Origin: an uncultured Granulicella sp.
GTDB taxonomy: Bacteria > Acidobacteriota > Terriglobia > Terriglobales > Acidobacteriaceae
Length of the DNA stretch: 39,453 bases
NCBI GenBank assembly: GCA_937873145.1
Contig: CALMVK010000323.1
Span: 1 to 39,453 of the forward strand
Direction: 5' to 3'
Numbering within the stretch: the first letter of the stretch is position 1; each line of letters opens with the position of its first letter. This document shows, piece by piece, positions 9,385 through 17,790 of the stretch. Position numbers and translations under genes: made by a program. Below the pieces are notes generated by a model that was given only the letters and a program-made list of their open reading frames with translations, did not search any database and was not told the origin of the DNA.

Positions 9385-10236
9385 ATGCTCGCCGTCCGGC
9401 CAAATTCACCATGGAGACGACTCTCATTGACACATAAGCGATTCAAAGCACACTCTTGGTTAGCGGTTCTTGCTCTTGGCTTGCTTACACCAAGCCTTAC
9501 ACGCGCTCAATCCCTGGGAGCAAGCTTCTGGGATGGATTTGATAGCAACACCTTCAATACTTCCATCTGGAAAGCCTCATCTGGTAAAAACGGTGAGCCA
9601 TTTGGCTGTACCTTCTATCCTTACATGGTGACCAACGGAACCGGAGGAAATTTAGCGCTAACGCTGAAGAATGGTTCTTGCTCGCAGATTGAGACTTATG
9701 CTCAATATCTGTACGGAACTCTGCAAACACGGCTTGTCTATAGCAATATCCCTGGTACGGTAGCGAGTCTATTTACCTACAACTCGTGGTACACCGTCGC
9801 GGGGGATCCATGGACGGAAATTGATATTGAGTTTCTGCCGTCAAAGCCAGATATGCTGCATACAAACGTGATCTACCAACCAAGTGCGAGCGGTGCTTAC
9901 CAACAGTTTGAGAAGTATATTAGTCTGTCCTCCTACAACATTAATCCGGTCAACGCAGCGGTGCAGGTCGGTTTCGATTGGAGTGCAACACAGATCTCCT
10001 GGTTCATCTACGACTCAGGGGGGACCAAGCACTACATACGTACGATCACAAACAGTTCGGCTACTGGTTGCGATTGCATCCCATCCTACGCATGGCCAAG
10101 CCAGGGAGCAAACATCTATGCAAACTACTGGCATGGAGATAACAGCAATTCCAATTCAGTGAACTATTTTCCGTTAACATACAGTGGTGCCAGCGGAACG
10201 GCTAGTTATGACTTTGTACAATACATTCACCCATAG
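9385..10236 (+). CDS. Secreted GH16 licheninase-like glucanase
   Basis: A 283-residue secreted glycoside hydrolase family 16 enzyme. A Sec signal peptide (KRFKAHSWLAVLALGLL, cleavage near TRAQ-S) is followed by one GH16 jelly-roll domain. The opening SFWDGFDSNTFNTSIWKAS and GEPFGCTFYPYMVT parallel Bacillus licheninase (FWxxFDxF...W, FxCTW). Catalytic motif WTEIDIEFLP carries the EIDxE signature, with nucleophile Glu145, Asp147 and acid/base Glu149. Late VGFDWSATQISWFIYDSGG matches FDWxPxxIxWYVDG, and NIYANYWHG matches the MNLWxG strand. Beta-1,3-1,4-glucan is the likely substrate. An in-frame TTG at 9334 would add 17 residues; neither start has a clear ribosome site. The gene is AT-richer than its neighbours, a possible sign of transfer. 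Confidence 0.85.
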   Translation: MLAVRPNSPWRRLSLTHKRFKAHSWLAVLALGLLTPSLTRAQSLGASFWDGFDSNTFNTSIWKASSGKNGEPFGCTFYPYMVTNGTGGNLALTLKNGSCSQIETYAQYLYGTLQTRLVYSNIPGTVASLFTYNSWYTVAGDPWTEIDIEFLPSKPDMLHTNVIYQPSASGAYQQFEKYISLSSYNINPVNAAVQVGFDWSATQISWFIYDSGGTKHYIRTITNSSATGCDCIPSYAWPSQGANIYANYWHGDNSNSNSVNYFPLTYSGASGTASYDFVQYIHP

Positions 10237-10282
10237 TGGTCCGAAACTGATAAGCTGAACAGCAAAGTAGATACTTGCCAAG

Positions 10283-10325
10283 AGCAGCCTTGGAGGCACG
10301 TTGTTACCATACCTCCAAGGCTGCT
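10283..10325 (+). terminator. Hairpin after the GH16 gene
   Basis: Bases 10283-10296 and 10312-10325 are exact reverse complements (14 pairs) around a 15-base loop, 46 bases past the GH16 stop. The stem is followed by TTGTCTT, a short imperfect T tract, so it is a plausible intrinsic terminator for the plus strand. The minus-strand regulator ends 143 bases further on. Confidence 0.6.
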
Positions 10326-10468
10326 TTGTCTTGCCAATGCTGGGCCAAGAGGGTGGCTCTGAACATGCCTTGCGGCTAGCGGTCTGCGTTAGCGTATAAA
10401 AATCAATTCAGTATTAACTTTTGTTCATGGATAGATTTTCATCAGATCCATAAATCCAGATCGATGAG

Positions 10469-11713
10469 TTACCAGATACTTGTGGCCACTATCTTAGGCC
10501 GGCCAGGTTTTCCATCAATCATCCTGACCTGAACGACAGCTTCAAAGTTGGCTTTTTCGCTTGGCATTCGATGGTCCTGCTTCAGGTCTTCTAGACTGCG
10601 CTCGTCTGAGAGGGCTTCGGCTGCCGCAATGGTTCCATTTTCACCAATACCGGCAGCCACAATAACAATTTGCTCGGTAAGAGGATCGTAGAAACGAGCA
10701 ATCAGTCCGTAGTCGTCGGTGACTTTGTTCAATGCCAAGGACGTATAGACCGACCATTTACGCTTCGGATCCACGCGATCTTCAATCTCAAAGGTATCCA
10801 CGCTGGGCCGGACGAAGTGGAAGCGCATCGGTTCGGTCAGTCGCATCGTCCAGGGATTGTTGAAGCCGGAAATCAGCACAATAGGTCCTTTTTGCAGGTC
10901 AGAAAAAGATGTCTGCGCCGACGATTCGACATTGATCGTTCGGTTACGTCCGCCAAGGACCTCTTGAAGTTTTGCCATCGCAATCGTATCGGCTAATGCG
11001 ACCGGGTCGGAATGCAAGGGATGACCACCGACGGACGTATCGCCTGCCCCTGAATCCTGACTATGAGTCAAGGCAAGAACGGATCCCACAGAGATCAGCA
11101 CCGGTTCATGATTGTCAAGGATCGGCCGCCAGAATAGCTTTACTGCTGAAGTATGGAAATATGAGCCCCCGAGCAGGACGCTTACCGGAATCAGCAGAGT
11201 AGCGGCCAGGGCAAGGATTAACTTTTTGCTTCGGTACGACGCTTTGGTCGCGTGCGGCAACTCGGAAACAGGAAGAACTTCAGCAGGCTGGGTAGCCGGC
11301 TCCTGCAAGGCAGGAGCTTCTATGCTGAGAGCAGCAGGCTGTCCAGGAGCAAGCTTAAACTCTGGTATATACGAACCGGGGCGTAACTCGATTCGGAGTT
11401 CTTCCATGTGCTCAGGTTGGTAGTAATACTGGGCCAGTCGCTTGCGGACCTCGCCAGCGGTGACCCGCACGACTGGATCAGCGTTCAAATCATAGTTCGG
11501 TGAACGCCCAAAGGCTTCAATGCCAATGGTGCGCTCTTTCAATTCTTCCTGGCATCCAGTCAGGGTCTTGTGAACCACATAGCTCAGGAAGCTTGGATAG
11601 CGGCGGCTATGACTGAAGTGGGGGCTGCTCTGAATTCTTAGCAGCTGCTGTTCAATGAGATGAGATGGAGCAACTATTTCCAATTGTGTTTCATTCCACA
11701 TGCAATCGACCAT
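10469..11713 (-). CDS. Membrane-anchored putative transcriptional regulator, acidobacterial type
   Basis: A 414-residue protein in three parts. Residues about 15-120 form a cytoplasmic domain with FLSYVVHKTLTG, KERTIGIEAFGR and the sequence ADPVVRVTAGEVRKRLAQYY. This pattern (G-xEVFGR-xx-YD-xxx-DPxVRVxAxxLRxKLxxYY) recurs in many acidobacterial proteins and looks like a winged-helix DNA-binding fold. Residues 163-184 are a single membrane helix. Residues about 200-414 would be outside the membrane and may sense a ligand; no known domain is recognised. It is divergent from the GH16-TonB receptor-Ig unit across a 256-base gap, so it is a natural candidate to regulate it. The start is uncertain: AAGGAGG at 11733-11739 is a strong ribosome site but lies 19 bases before the ATG. 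The DNA-binding role is inferred. Confidence 0.6.
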   Translation of the reverse strand: MVDCMWNETQLEIVAPSHLIEQQLLRIQSSPHFSHSRRYPSFLSYVVHKTLTGCQEELKERTIGIEAFGRSPNYDLNADPVVRVTAGEVRKRLAQYYYQPEHMEELRIELRPGSYIPEFKLAPGQPAALSIEAPALQEPATQPAEVLPVSELPHATKASYRSKKLILALAATLLIPVSVLLGGSYFHTSAVKLFWRPILDNHEPVLISVGSVLALTHSQDSGAGDTSVGGHPLHSDPVALADTIAMAKLQEVLGGRNRTINVESSAQTSFSDLQKGPIVLISGFNNPWTMRLTEPMRFHFVRPSVDTFEIEDRVDPKRKWSVYTSLALNKVTDDYGLIARFYDPLTEQIVIVAAGIGENGTIAAAEALSDERSLEDLKQDHRMPSEKANFEAVVQVRMIDGKPGRPKIVATSIW

Positions 11714-11969
11714 GACGTTCGGGAGTAGTATACCTCCTTAATACAAAACAGAATCTACGGCTAAAGCCTTATATGTCAACCAGATAGTTGTAGACAAGAA
11801 CTCCATGCAGTAGCACACCTGTTCATTCGTTTTCTGAGGCCGATATGGTCTGCAGGTTCAGGAATAAGACCCCTCCGGTGTCTTCCGATCAGACTCTCTC
11901 CACGAGGCAACTGCCCGGTCGAGAGAGGCTCCGGCTAACTTGAGGCTCTGACTGAAACGAGGTACGGAC
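11714..11969. promoter_or_regulatory. Divergent intergenic region between regulator and GH16-CBM6 operon
   Basis: This gap must hold the promoters of both the minus-strand regulator and the plus-strand operon. TCTCTC at 11895-11900 can pair with GAGAGA at 11921-11926, enclosing a smaller GGCA/TGCC pairing, so the operon leader may fold. A GAGGT ribosome site at 11959-11963 serves the GTG at 11970. No AGAGACAT box of the 9199-9327 kind is present, so the two GH16 genes probably have different control. Confidence 0.4.
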
Positions 11970-13949
11970 GTGCAAGAACGCGGTAAGAAGATTGAGGTTT
12001 TCAGTCAGTGCTCGAGAGCCAGGGGTCGTGGATGGATCAGAGTTGCTTTGGCATTAAGCTTCCTAATTGGCTCGCATCTGCGCGTAAGCGCACAGAGTCC
12101 CTGGAAGCTGGTTTGGAGCGACGAGTTTGACGGTCAGCTGGGCGCTCCACCAGATGCCGCGAAGTGGAAGTTGCAGGCTGGAAACGGAGCGGCGATTGCA
12201 GGCAACGACGAGGCGGAGGTCTACTGTGCGGTTCCGTCGGACGCGGCGCCCTGTAAACCGAACCAGCCAAACACCTACCTCGACGGGAAAGGTCATCTGG
12301 TAGTGGTGGCTATAAAGACGGGCCAAACAGTGACGGTGGGAGCAAACAAAACGCTAGCACCGGTGTATACGTCAGCGCGGCTCAACAGCATAGAGAACTT
12401 TCAGTACGGGCGATTGGAAGCCAGCATGCGCATTCCGGCGGCAGGTAAAGGCATCTGGCCAGCTTTCTGGGCCTTGGGTCTTCAGAACGACAAACTCCAT
12501 TGGCCGGCAAGCGGTGAGATTGACGTGATGGAGCAATGGAATCCCATGCCGGGCACTGAAACCACAAACGCCCTGACCATCCACGGCGCGGTGCATGGAC
12601 CGAAAGCTCCCGGGTCATCCGAGGGTTACATCGACCTTACCGGGGACTACACGTTCAACAGTCCTCCTTCGAATGGCTTGCACCAGTACGCGGTGGATTG
12701 GAGCCCAGGGGAGGTGGATTTTTATGTGGACGGATATCTGTACGAGCGGCAGTCCGTGGGGACGCTGACCGGTCATGAGATTTGGGAGCAGGACCGCGGT
12801 CCCTTTCTGCTGCTGGTCAACCTTGCCATGGGCGGAGGTTTCTTTGGATATCCAGATGCAACGACTGGTCCAACGCCGACCATGGTGCTCGACTACGTAC
12901 GGGTTTACCAGAGGGATCAAACTGCGCTGCCCAAAGATTGGGGTAACTACGACGCGGGCGGCCCGGCAATCGCGGGTTCCTCCACCTTCAGCAAGGGGAT
13001 TTACACGGTGGCGGGAGGTGGCGCGGGTATCACCGGTCACTTCGATCAATTTCAGTTTGCCTATCGTGGCCTTGGTGGAGACGGTGAGGTGACGGCTCAC
13101 GTAGTGGACCAGACCAGCAAGGTGCCGCAGGCCAAGGCCGGCGTAATGTTGCGCGACGGGCGCGGAGCCGCATCGATCTTTGCAATGGCGTTTCTCTCAC
13201 CAGATGGCAGTGTTCACTTTCGCTATCGGCAGACCAAAGGCGATGTTCCGTCGGATGTGCCCTACAAGGGACCGGCAACCTGGGTGAAGGTTGGTCGAGT
13301 GGGCGATGTCTTCACCGGCTATGCCTCCGTGGATGGGAAGGCCTGGACGGCGATCGGCAACACCCGGCTCTCTATGCCGCACGATACGATGGCAGGATTG
13401 ATTGCCACCTCTCGCGATAATAAAGCTCCGAACGTGGTTCGTTTTGACTATGTTGATGTCACGCGCACCGACTCGGGCTTTGACGGCGTAGCGGCCTCGC
13501 TCCCCGGAGTAGTGCAAGCAGAGAACTTCGATACGGGCGGATCGGGGTACAGCTTCAGCACGGAATACGGTGAAGCTGGTCCAGAGATCAAGCAGATTGT
13601 GCCTGCGGCAGGGTCAGATGACCGTGCCGGTGGCTACTCGCTTGTCGGACTCAAGGCGAATCGCTACATCAACTACTCGATCTATGTCGAGAAAGAAGGC
13701 GACTACACACTGACGGCGCGCGTGGCCAGCGCCGGTCCGGGAGGAAGTCTCCACTTCAATGTCGATCAAAAGCCTTTGTCAAAGCCTCTGGCGGTGTCTG
13801 ACACCGGAGGTGCGAGCCGCTGGACGGAGATGAAGGCAGGATCTGCGCACCTAACCGCGGGCCACCATACGATCGCCCTCGTCACCGATGCTGCCAATGC
13901 TTCTGGGGCGCTCGCTGCCATTGATTTTTTCAAAGTACAGCCGCAGTAA
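11970..13949 (+). CDS. Secreted multidomain GH16 beta-glucanase with CBM6-like C-terminus
   Basis: A 659-residue secreted enzyme. Signal peptide: residues about 22-42 (ending VSAQ). GH16 domain: about 43-316, opening WKLVWSDEFDG, with the catalytic motif GEIDVME at 182-188 (nucleophile Glu183, acid/base Glu188), WPAFWALG, HQYAVDWSPGEVDFYVDG, and a closing DYVRVYQRD; this pattern is of the laminarinase (endo-beta-1,3-glucanase) branch. Middle domain: about 325-498, with AGVMLRDGRGA and YASVDGKAWTAIG, resembling DUF1349-like jelly-roll folds. C-terminal domain: about 512-658, opening LPGVVQAENFDTGGSGYSFS, typical of CBM6/CBM35 carbohydrate-binding modules. The GTG start has a GAGGT site seven bases away. 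It is the first gene of a unit with the TonB receptor (70-base gap). The exact substrate linkage cannot be read from sequence. Confidence 0.9.
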   Translation: MQERGKKIEVFSQCSRARGRGWIRVALALSFLIGSHLRVSAQSPWKLVWSDEFDGQLGAPPDAAKWKLQAGNGAAIAGNDEAEVYCAVPSDAAPCKPNQPNTYLDGKGHLVVVAIKTGQTVTVGANKTLAPVYTSARLNSIENFQYGRLEASMRIPAAGKGIWPAFWALGLQNDKLHWPASGEIDVMEQWNPMPGTETTNALTIHGAVHGPKAPGSSEGYIDLTGDYTFNSPPSNGLHQYAVDWSPGEVDFYVDGYLYERQSVGTLTGHEIWEQDRGPFLLLVNLAMGGGFFGYPDATTGPTPTMVLDYVRVYQRDQTALPKDWGNYDAGGPAIAGSSTFSKGIYTVAGGGAGITGHFDQFQFAYRGLGGDGEVTAHVVDQTSKVPQAKAGVMLRDGRGAASIFAMAFLSPDGSVHFRYRQTKGDVPSDVPYKGPATWVKVGRVGDVFTGYASVDGKAWTAIGNTRLSMPHDTMAGLIATSRDNKAPNVVRFDYVDVTRTDSGFDGVAASLPGVVQAENFDTGGSGYSFSTEYGEAGPEIKQIVPAAGSDDRAGGYSLVGLKANRYINYSIYVEKEGDYTLTARVASAGPGGSLHFNVDQKPLSKPLAVSDTGGASRWTEMKAGSAHLTAGHHTIALVTDAANASGALAAIDFFKVQPQ

Positions 13950-14019
13950 CGAGTCCTGCTCGTTGCGCGTGGTTAGTTAACAGAAACGTACCTGATGCAA
14001 AGCTCCTGGAGGCTGTCCT

Positions 14020-17000
14020 ATGCAGTACAAGAAAGATACACTCACCCGTTACGCGATGGCCCGTCTCTCCCGATTCGGCCCGCTTTTGCTTCCTTTCACG
14101 TTAGCCGGCACGTCCTTGGTAGTCTCACCACAACTGACCTTTGCGCAGAGCACCACGGCGACGCTAAGCGGCACCGTGACCGACCCCACCAGTGCAATCA
14201 TTCCAGGCGCAGAGGTGACGTTGACCAATGTGCAGAATGGCGTAGAGCGGAAGACCAAGTCGAACTCCGGCGGTAACTTTGTCTTTGCCGCTGTGCCGAG
14301 CGGCAACTACGATGTGCGCGTGGTGATGCCAGGCTTCGAATCGACCTTACTGCACAATATTCACTTGGATCCTTCAGACAATAAGAACCTGACGAAAGTC
14401 ACGATGGCCATTGGCGAGGTGACGCAGACTATCAACGTCAGCGCCGAAGATGCCGGGCTGACGAACAGCGGTGAAAAAAGTACGCTCATTACCGCGAATG
14501 ACATCAAGAAACTTTCAGTAGAAGGTCGAGATGTTGGTGAGTTGGTGAAGATGCTGCCGGGCTTCGCGATCGCACAGACTTCGAGCAGTGTCGACAATGC
14601 GGCTTATGACCCATCGCAGGTCAACATCACCGGAGCGCTGCGCTCTTACGCCGCCAACGGAAATTCCGCCAATGGTGTCACCTTGCTTTCCGACGGCGCC
14701 AACATCACCGATCCCGGCAACTACGGTGACACGACCCAGAACGTCAACACGGACATGGTCGAAGAGGTAAAGGTTCAGACATCAAACTTCACCGCAGAGA
14801 ATTCAAACGGACCCATCGTGGTCAACGCCGTCGGTAAATCAGGAACACGCGACTTTCACGGCGAGGTATATGCCTACGCCCGCACTTACCAACTCAACAG
14901 CCAAGACGCGCTTTCGAAGTTTGAGGGCCAACTGAAGCCGAACGATCGCTATATTTACCCCGGAGGCAATCTCAGCGGTCCTTTGCTCATCCCGGGAACG
15001 AACTTCAATCATGCACGCAAGCTGACCTTTTTTGTGGGTGCGGAGGACTATGCGCAGCGCAACATTTATGCGTACGGCGGCGCGTCGCAGGCTGTAGTCA
15101 AGGCCTTGGTGCCGACCGCTGCTATGCGCAACGGCGACTTCAGTTGTCCGTCGCTGCTGACGTATCTGGGTTCGGCGATCTCCTGTAATGCAAACGGAAG
15201 CTCGCAGATCAACAACGCTAACTTCAACAACATCGGCTTTGTACCCAATGTCGCACCAAACGGAAACCAGGTTGGCCAAGGTCAGATTGGGATGTACTCC
15301 GACCCTGGAGCGAAGGCATTGTTCAATGCCCTTCCGCTGCCGAACCGGACCAACCAGGGTGATGGCTATAACTATGTAACGACCAACCTTGAGGACAACG
15401 ATCTTTATCAGGCGCGCACTCGGGTCGACTACAGTTTTTCTGATCGCGTGAAGTTGTTTGGCACGTACAATGTCGAGCGCGGCCGCAGTGGATTTCCTGA
15501 GGTGCCGTACTACTCGCCCGCCAACAGCGGAGCAAAGCTGGGCGGAGTAGACACACCGGGCGGCGGCATTTTAAGCACCATCAACTCGCAGACGGCAGGG
15601 CTGAACTTGACAGTGGTGCTCTCACAAAGATTGACCAACGAGACGACCGCCAATATCACATTGCTCGATCAGGAGTTTGTTGCGAAAACTCCCTCCGCAT
15701 TGCTTTCTACTAACATCAACTATCCCTACCAGGGGTTATATGCCGGTGCTTCCCTGCAATATCCGCAGTTGCATGACTATCAATATGATGGTCTGCCGCT
15801 CGCCATGTTTCCCGACTTCAGTGTGGCGACTCCGTATGCCAAAAAGTTCCTGCCGTCGGCAGGTGACAACCTGACCTATGTCGTCAAAAGCCACACGATT
15901 AAAGCCGGCGTTTTCGTGCAGCAAGTAACCAATAACCAGCGTCTTTTGCCTTCAAACTCCAGCACCAATGGCCAGATCGCCGACTACTTCTACGGCCCTA
16001 CCTTTACTGACGCTAGCGCGCAAGGAACTACCGGTAATACGGTCTACACAACCGGCAACTATACTGCAAACTTCTTTGAAGGGCAGATTGAGCAGTTCAG
16101 TCAGCAGAACTTTGTGCCGGTCCAGGATCTTTACTTCTGGAACGTGGATTGGTATGCGACGGATACCTGGAAGATTACGCCACGGCTGAGTATCGACTAT
16201 GGTCTTCGCTTTGAGCATCTTGGTCCTTGGAGCGATAGACACGGCATTGGCCTAGCAATCTTCGATCCTTCCACTATCAATGACGGAACCAGCACCGCGG
16301 GCTTCACTTGGCACGGAAAGAACCCCTCTGTTTCAAACGCCGGAGTGCCGTCCAGGTTCGTCTTCTACGAGCCGCGCGTCGGCCTCTCTTATGATGTGTA
16401 CGGAAACGGTAGGACTACGGTTCGTGGTGGCTGGGGCATGTACCGCAATCACGATAACTTCAACGTGGTGCAGTCTGCAGCAGCTTTGGCTGAGGGTGTT
16501 CAGGTCGCAGCGATCAGCGGCGGTGCAGGAATTACGCTCCAAAATCTGCACTTTGTCTCGCCTTCCAACAATGCAACGGTTGGGGTAGGAAACTTCACCA
16601 ATACCAACGCGGTTACCGCCTACGGATTGCCTAAGGGAGACGATCAGCAGCCGCTGACCTACACCTACAGCTTTACGGTCGATCAGCAACTGCCCAAGAA
16701 GTCGCAGTTTGAGATCAGCTACGCCGGCAATCAGGGCACGAATCTTACAGCGCAAAACGTAAATGTGCTCGGCCTTACGCTGCAGAATGTAAACCCGGTG
16801 CCGCTCGGCGCTTTCTTTCGGCCTAACCCTATCACTGGTGCTGTGACTCCTCTGGGTCTAATCGATGGGCTCACGACCACGCAGGTCAACTCCTACCGGC
16901 CGTATCCGCAGTACGGAAACATCAATGTACCGCGTCACATCCTCTATTCAAACTACAGCGCGTTACAAACTTCCTGGAATAAGCAGAGCGGCAAGCTAAC

Positions 17001-17763
17001 CTATGGAGTCAACTACACCTGGAGCAAGGCTCTTGGCATCAAGGATGGTTACTACAACGGTAATGCTGCGGATGCAACGAACCTGCGCAACAATTATGGC
17101 CCGCTCTCGTTTGACCGTACCAACATCTTCAACGCAAGTTACGCCTACGACGTCGGCAGTGCATACAAGGGCCGCCGCCTCGTCGCCGGCGTGCTGAACG
17201 GCTGGCAGATTTCCGGTATTACTGGACTGCAGAGCGGTGCGAACTTACAGGCAACGTATTACAGCAACTTTAACCTGCAAGGCAAACTGGGTGCGACCGG
17301 GAGTGCAACTCAACTCAGCGTCGACAACAAGACGTTTTTGGGGACTCCGGACGTCATGCTGCAGCCTGTTGCCACCTGCAACCCGGCTGTCCACAGGGTA
17401 GCCAATCAGTTCATCAACGGAAGCTGTTTTCAGTTGCCGCAGATCGGGCAAAATGGACAGTTCAACTATCCATACCTGCATGGTCCAGCGTTCTTCAATA
17501 CCGACCTCACCGTTGCCAAAAGCTTTCTGATGAGCGACAAACGTACCCTGCAGTTCCGCTTGGCCGGATTCAACTTCCTCAACCATCCACTTACCAGCTT
17601 CAGCACGTCCTTCCCGGAGCAGATCGCACTCAACTTGAGCAATCTAGCTGTGGGTGGAGAGACAGCCTCGCCTTCTCTGGCAACACCTGCTCCAGGTTTT
17701 GGCGTGAGCAACATCAAGGAAGGCCGCCGTGTGGTTGAAGTCGCGGTCAAATATAACTTCTAA
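14020..17763 (+). CDS. TonB-dependent receptor, Oar-like, with carboxypeptidase-regulatory domain
   Basis: A 1247-residue outer-membrane protein. After a signal peptide (ending TFAQ-S near residue 44) comes a carboxypeptidase regulatory-like beta-sandwich (about 45-140) with ATLSGTVTDPTSAIIPGAEV, then a plug domain (about 150-290) with NITGALRSYAANGNSANGVT, LLSDGANITDPGNYGDTTQN and VEEVKVQTSNFTAENSNGP. The rest is a large beta barrel ending RRVVEVAVKYNF, the usual terminal aromatic. Such Oar-like receptors are expanded in Acidobacteriota. A GGAGG site at 14008-14012 fixes the ATG. It sits between a GH16 enzyme and an Ig-like secreted protein (27-base gap to the latter), so glucan fragments are a likely cargo. 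No SusD partner is present. Cargo is inferred. Confidence 0.9.
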   Translation: MQYKKDTLTRYAMARLSRFGPLLLPFTLAGTSLVVSPQLTFAQSTTATLSGTVTDPTSAIIPGAEVTLTNVQNGVERKTKSNSGGNFVFAAVPSGNYDVRVVMPGFESTLLHNIHLDPSDNKNLTKVTMAIGEVTQTINVSAEDAGLTNSGEKSTLITANDIKKLSVEGRDVGELVKMLPGFAIAQTSSSVDNAAYDPSQVNITGALRSYAANGNSANGVTLLSDGANITDPGNYGDTTQNVNTDMVEEVKVQTSNFTAENSNGPIVVNAVGKSGTRDFHGEVYAYARTYQLNSQDALSKFEGQLKPNDRYIYPGGNLSGPLLIPGTNFNHARKLTFFVGAEDYAQRNIYAYGGASQAVVKALVPTAAMRNGDFSCPSLLTYLGSAISCNANGSSQINNANFNNIGFVPNVAPNGNQVGQGQIGMYSDPGAKALFNALPLPNRTNQGDGYNYVTTNLEDNDLYQARTRVDYSFSDRVKLFGTYNVERGRSGFPEVPYYSPANSGAKLGGVDTPGGGILSTINSQTAGLNLTVVLSQRLTNETTANITLLDQEFVAKTPSALLSTNINYPYQGLYAGASLQYPQLHDYQYDGLPLAMFPDFSVATPYAKKFLPSAGDNLTYVVKSHTIKAGVFVQQVTNNQRLLPSNSSTNGQIADYFYGPTFTDASAQGTTGNTVYTTGNYTANFFEGQIEQFSQQNFVPVQDLYFWNVDWYATDTWKITPRLSIDYGLRFEHLGPWSDRHGIGLAIFDPSTINDGTSTAGFTWHGKNPSVSNAGVPSRFVFYEPRVGLSYDVYGNGRTTVRGGWGMYRNHDNFNVVQSAAALAEGVQVAAISGGAGITLQNLHFVSPSNNATVGVGNFTNTNAVTAYGLPKGDDQQPLTYTYSFTVDQQLPKKSQFEISYAGNQGTNLTAQNVNVLGLTLQNVNPVPLGAFFRPNPITGAVTPLGLIDGLTTTQVNSYRPYPQYGNINVPRHILYSNYSALQTSWNKQSGKLTYGVNYTWSKALGIKDGYYNGNAADATNLRNNYGPLSFDRTNIFNASYAYDVGSAYKGRRLVAGVLNGWQISGITGLQSGANLQATYYSNFNLQGKLGATGSATQLSVDNKTFLGTPDVMLQPVATCNPAVHRVANQFINGSCFQLPQIGQNGQFNYPYLHGPAFFNTDLTVAKSFLMSDKRTLQFRLAGFNFLNHPLTSFSTSFPEQIALNLSNLAVGGETASPSLATPAPGFGVSNIKEGRRVVEVAVKYNF

Positions 17764-17790
17764 GTTCCGGAATTGAGAAGAGGACGCATC

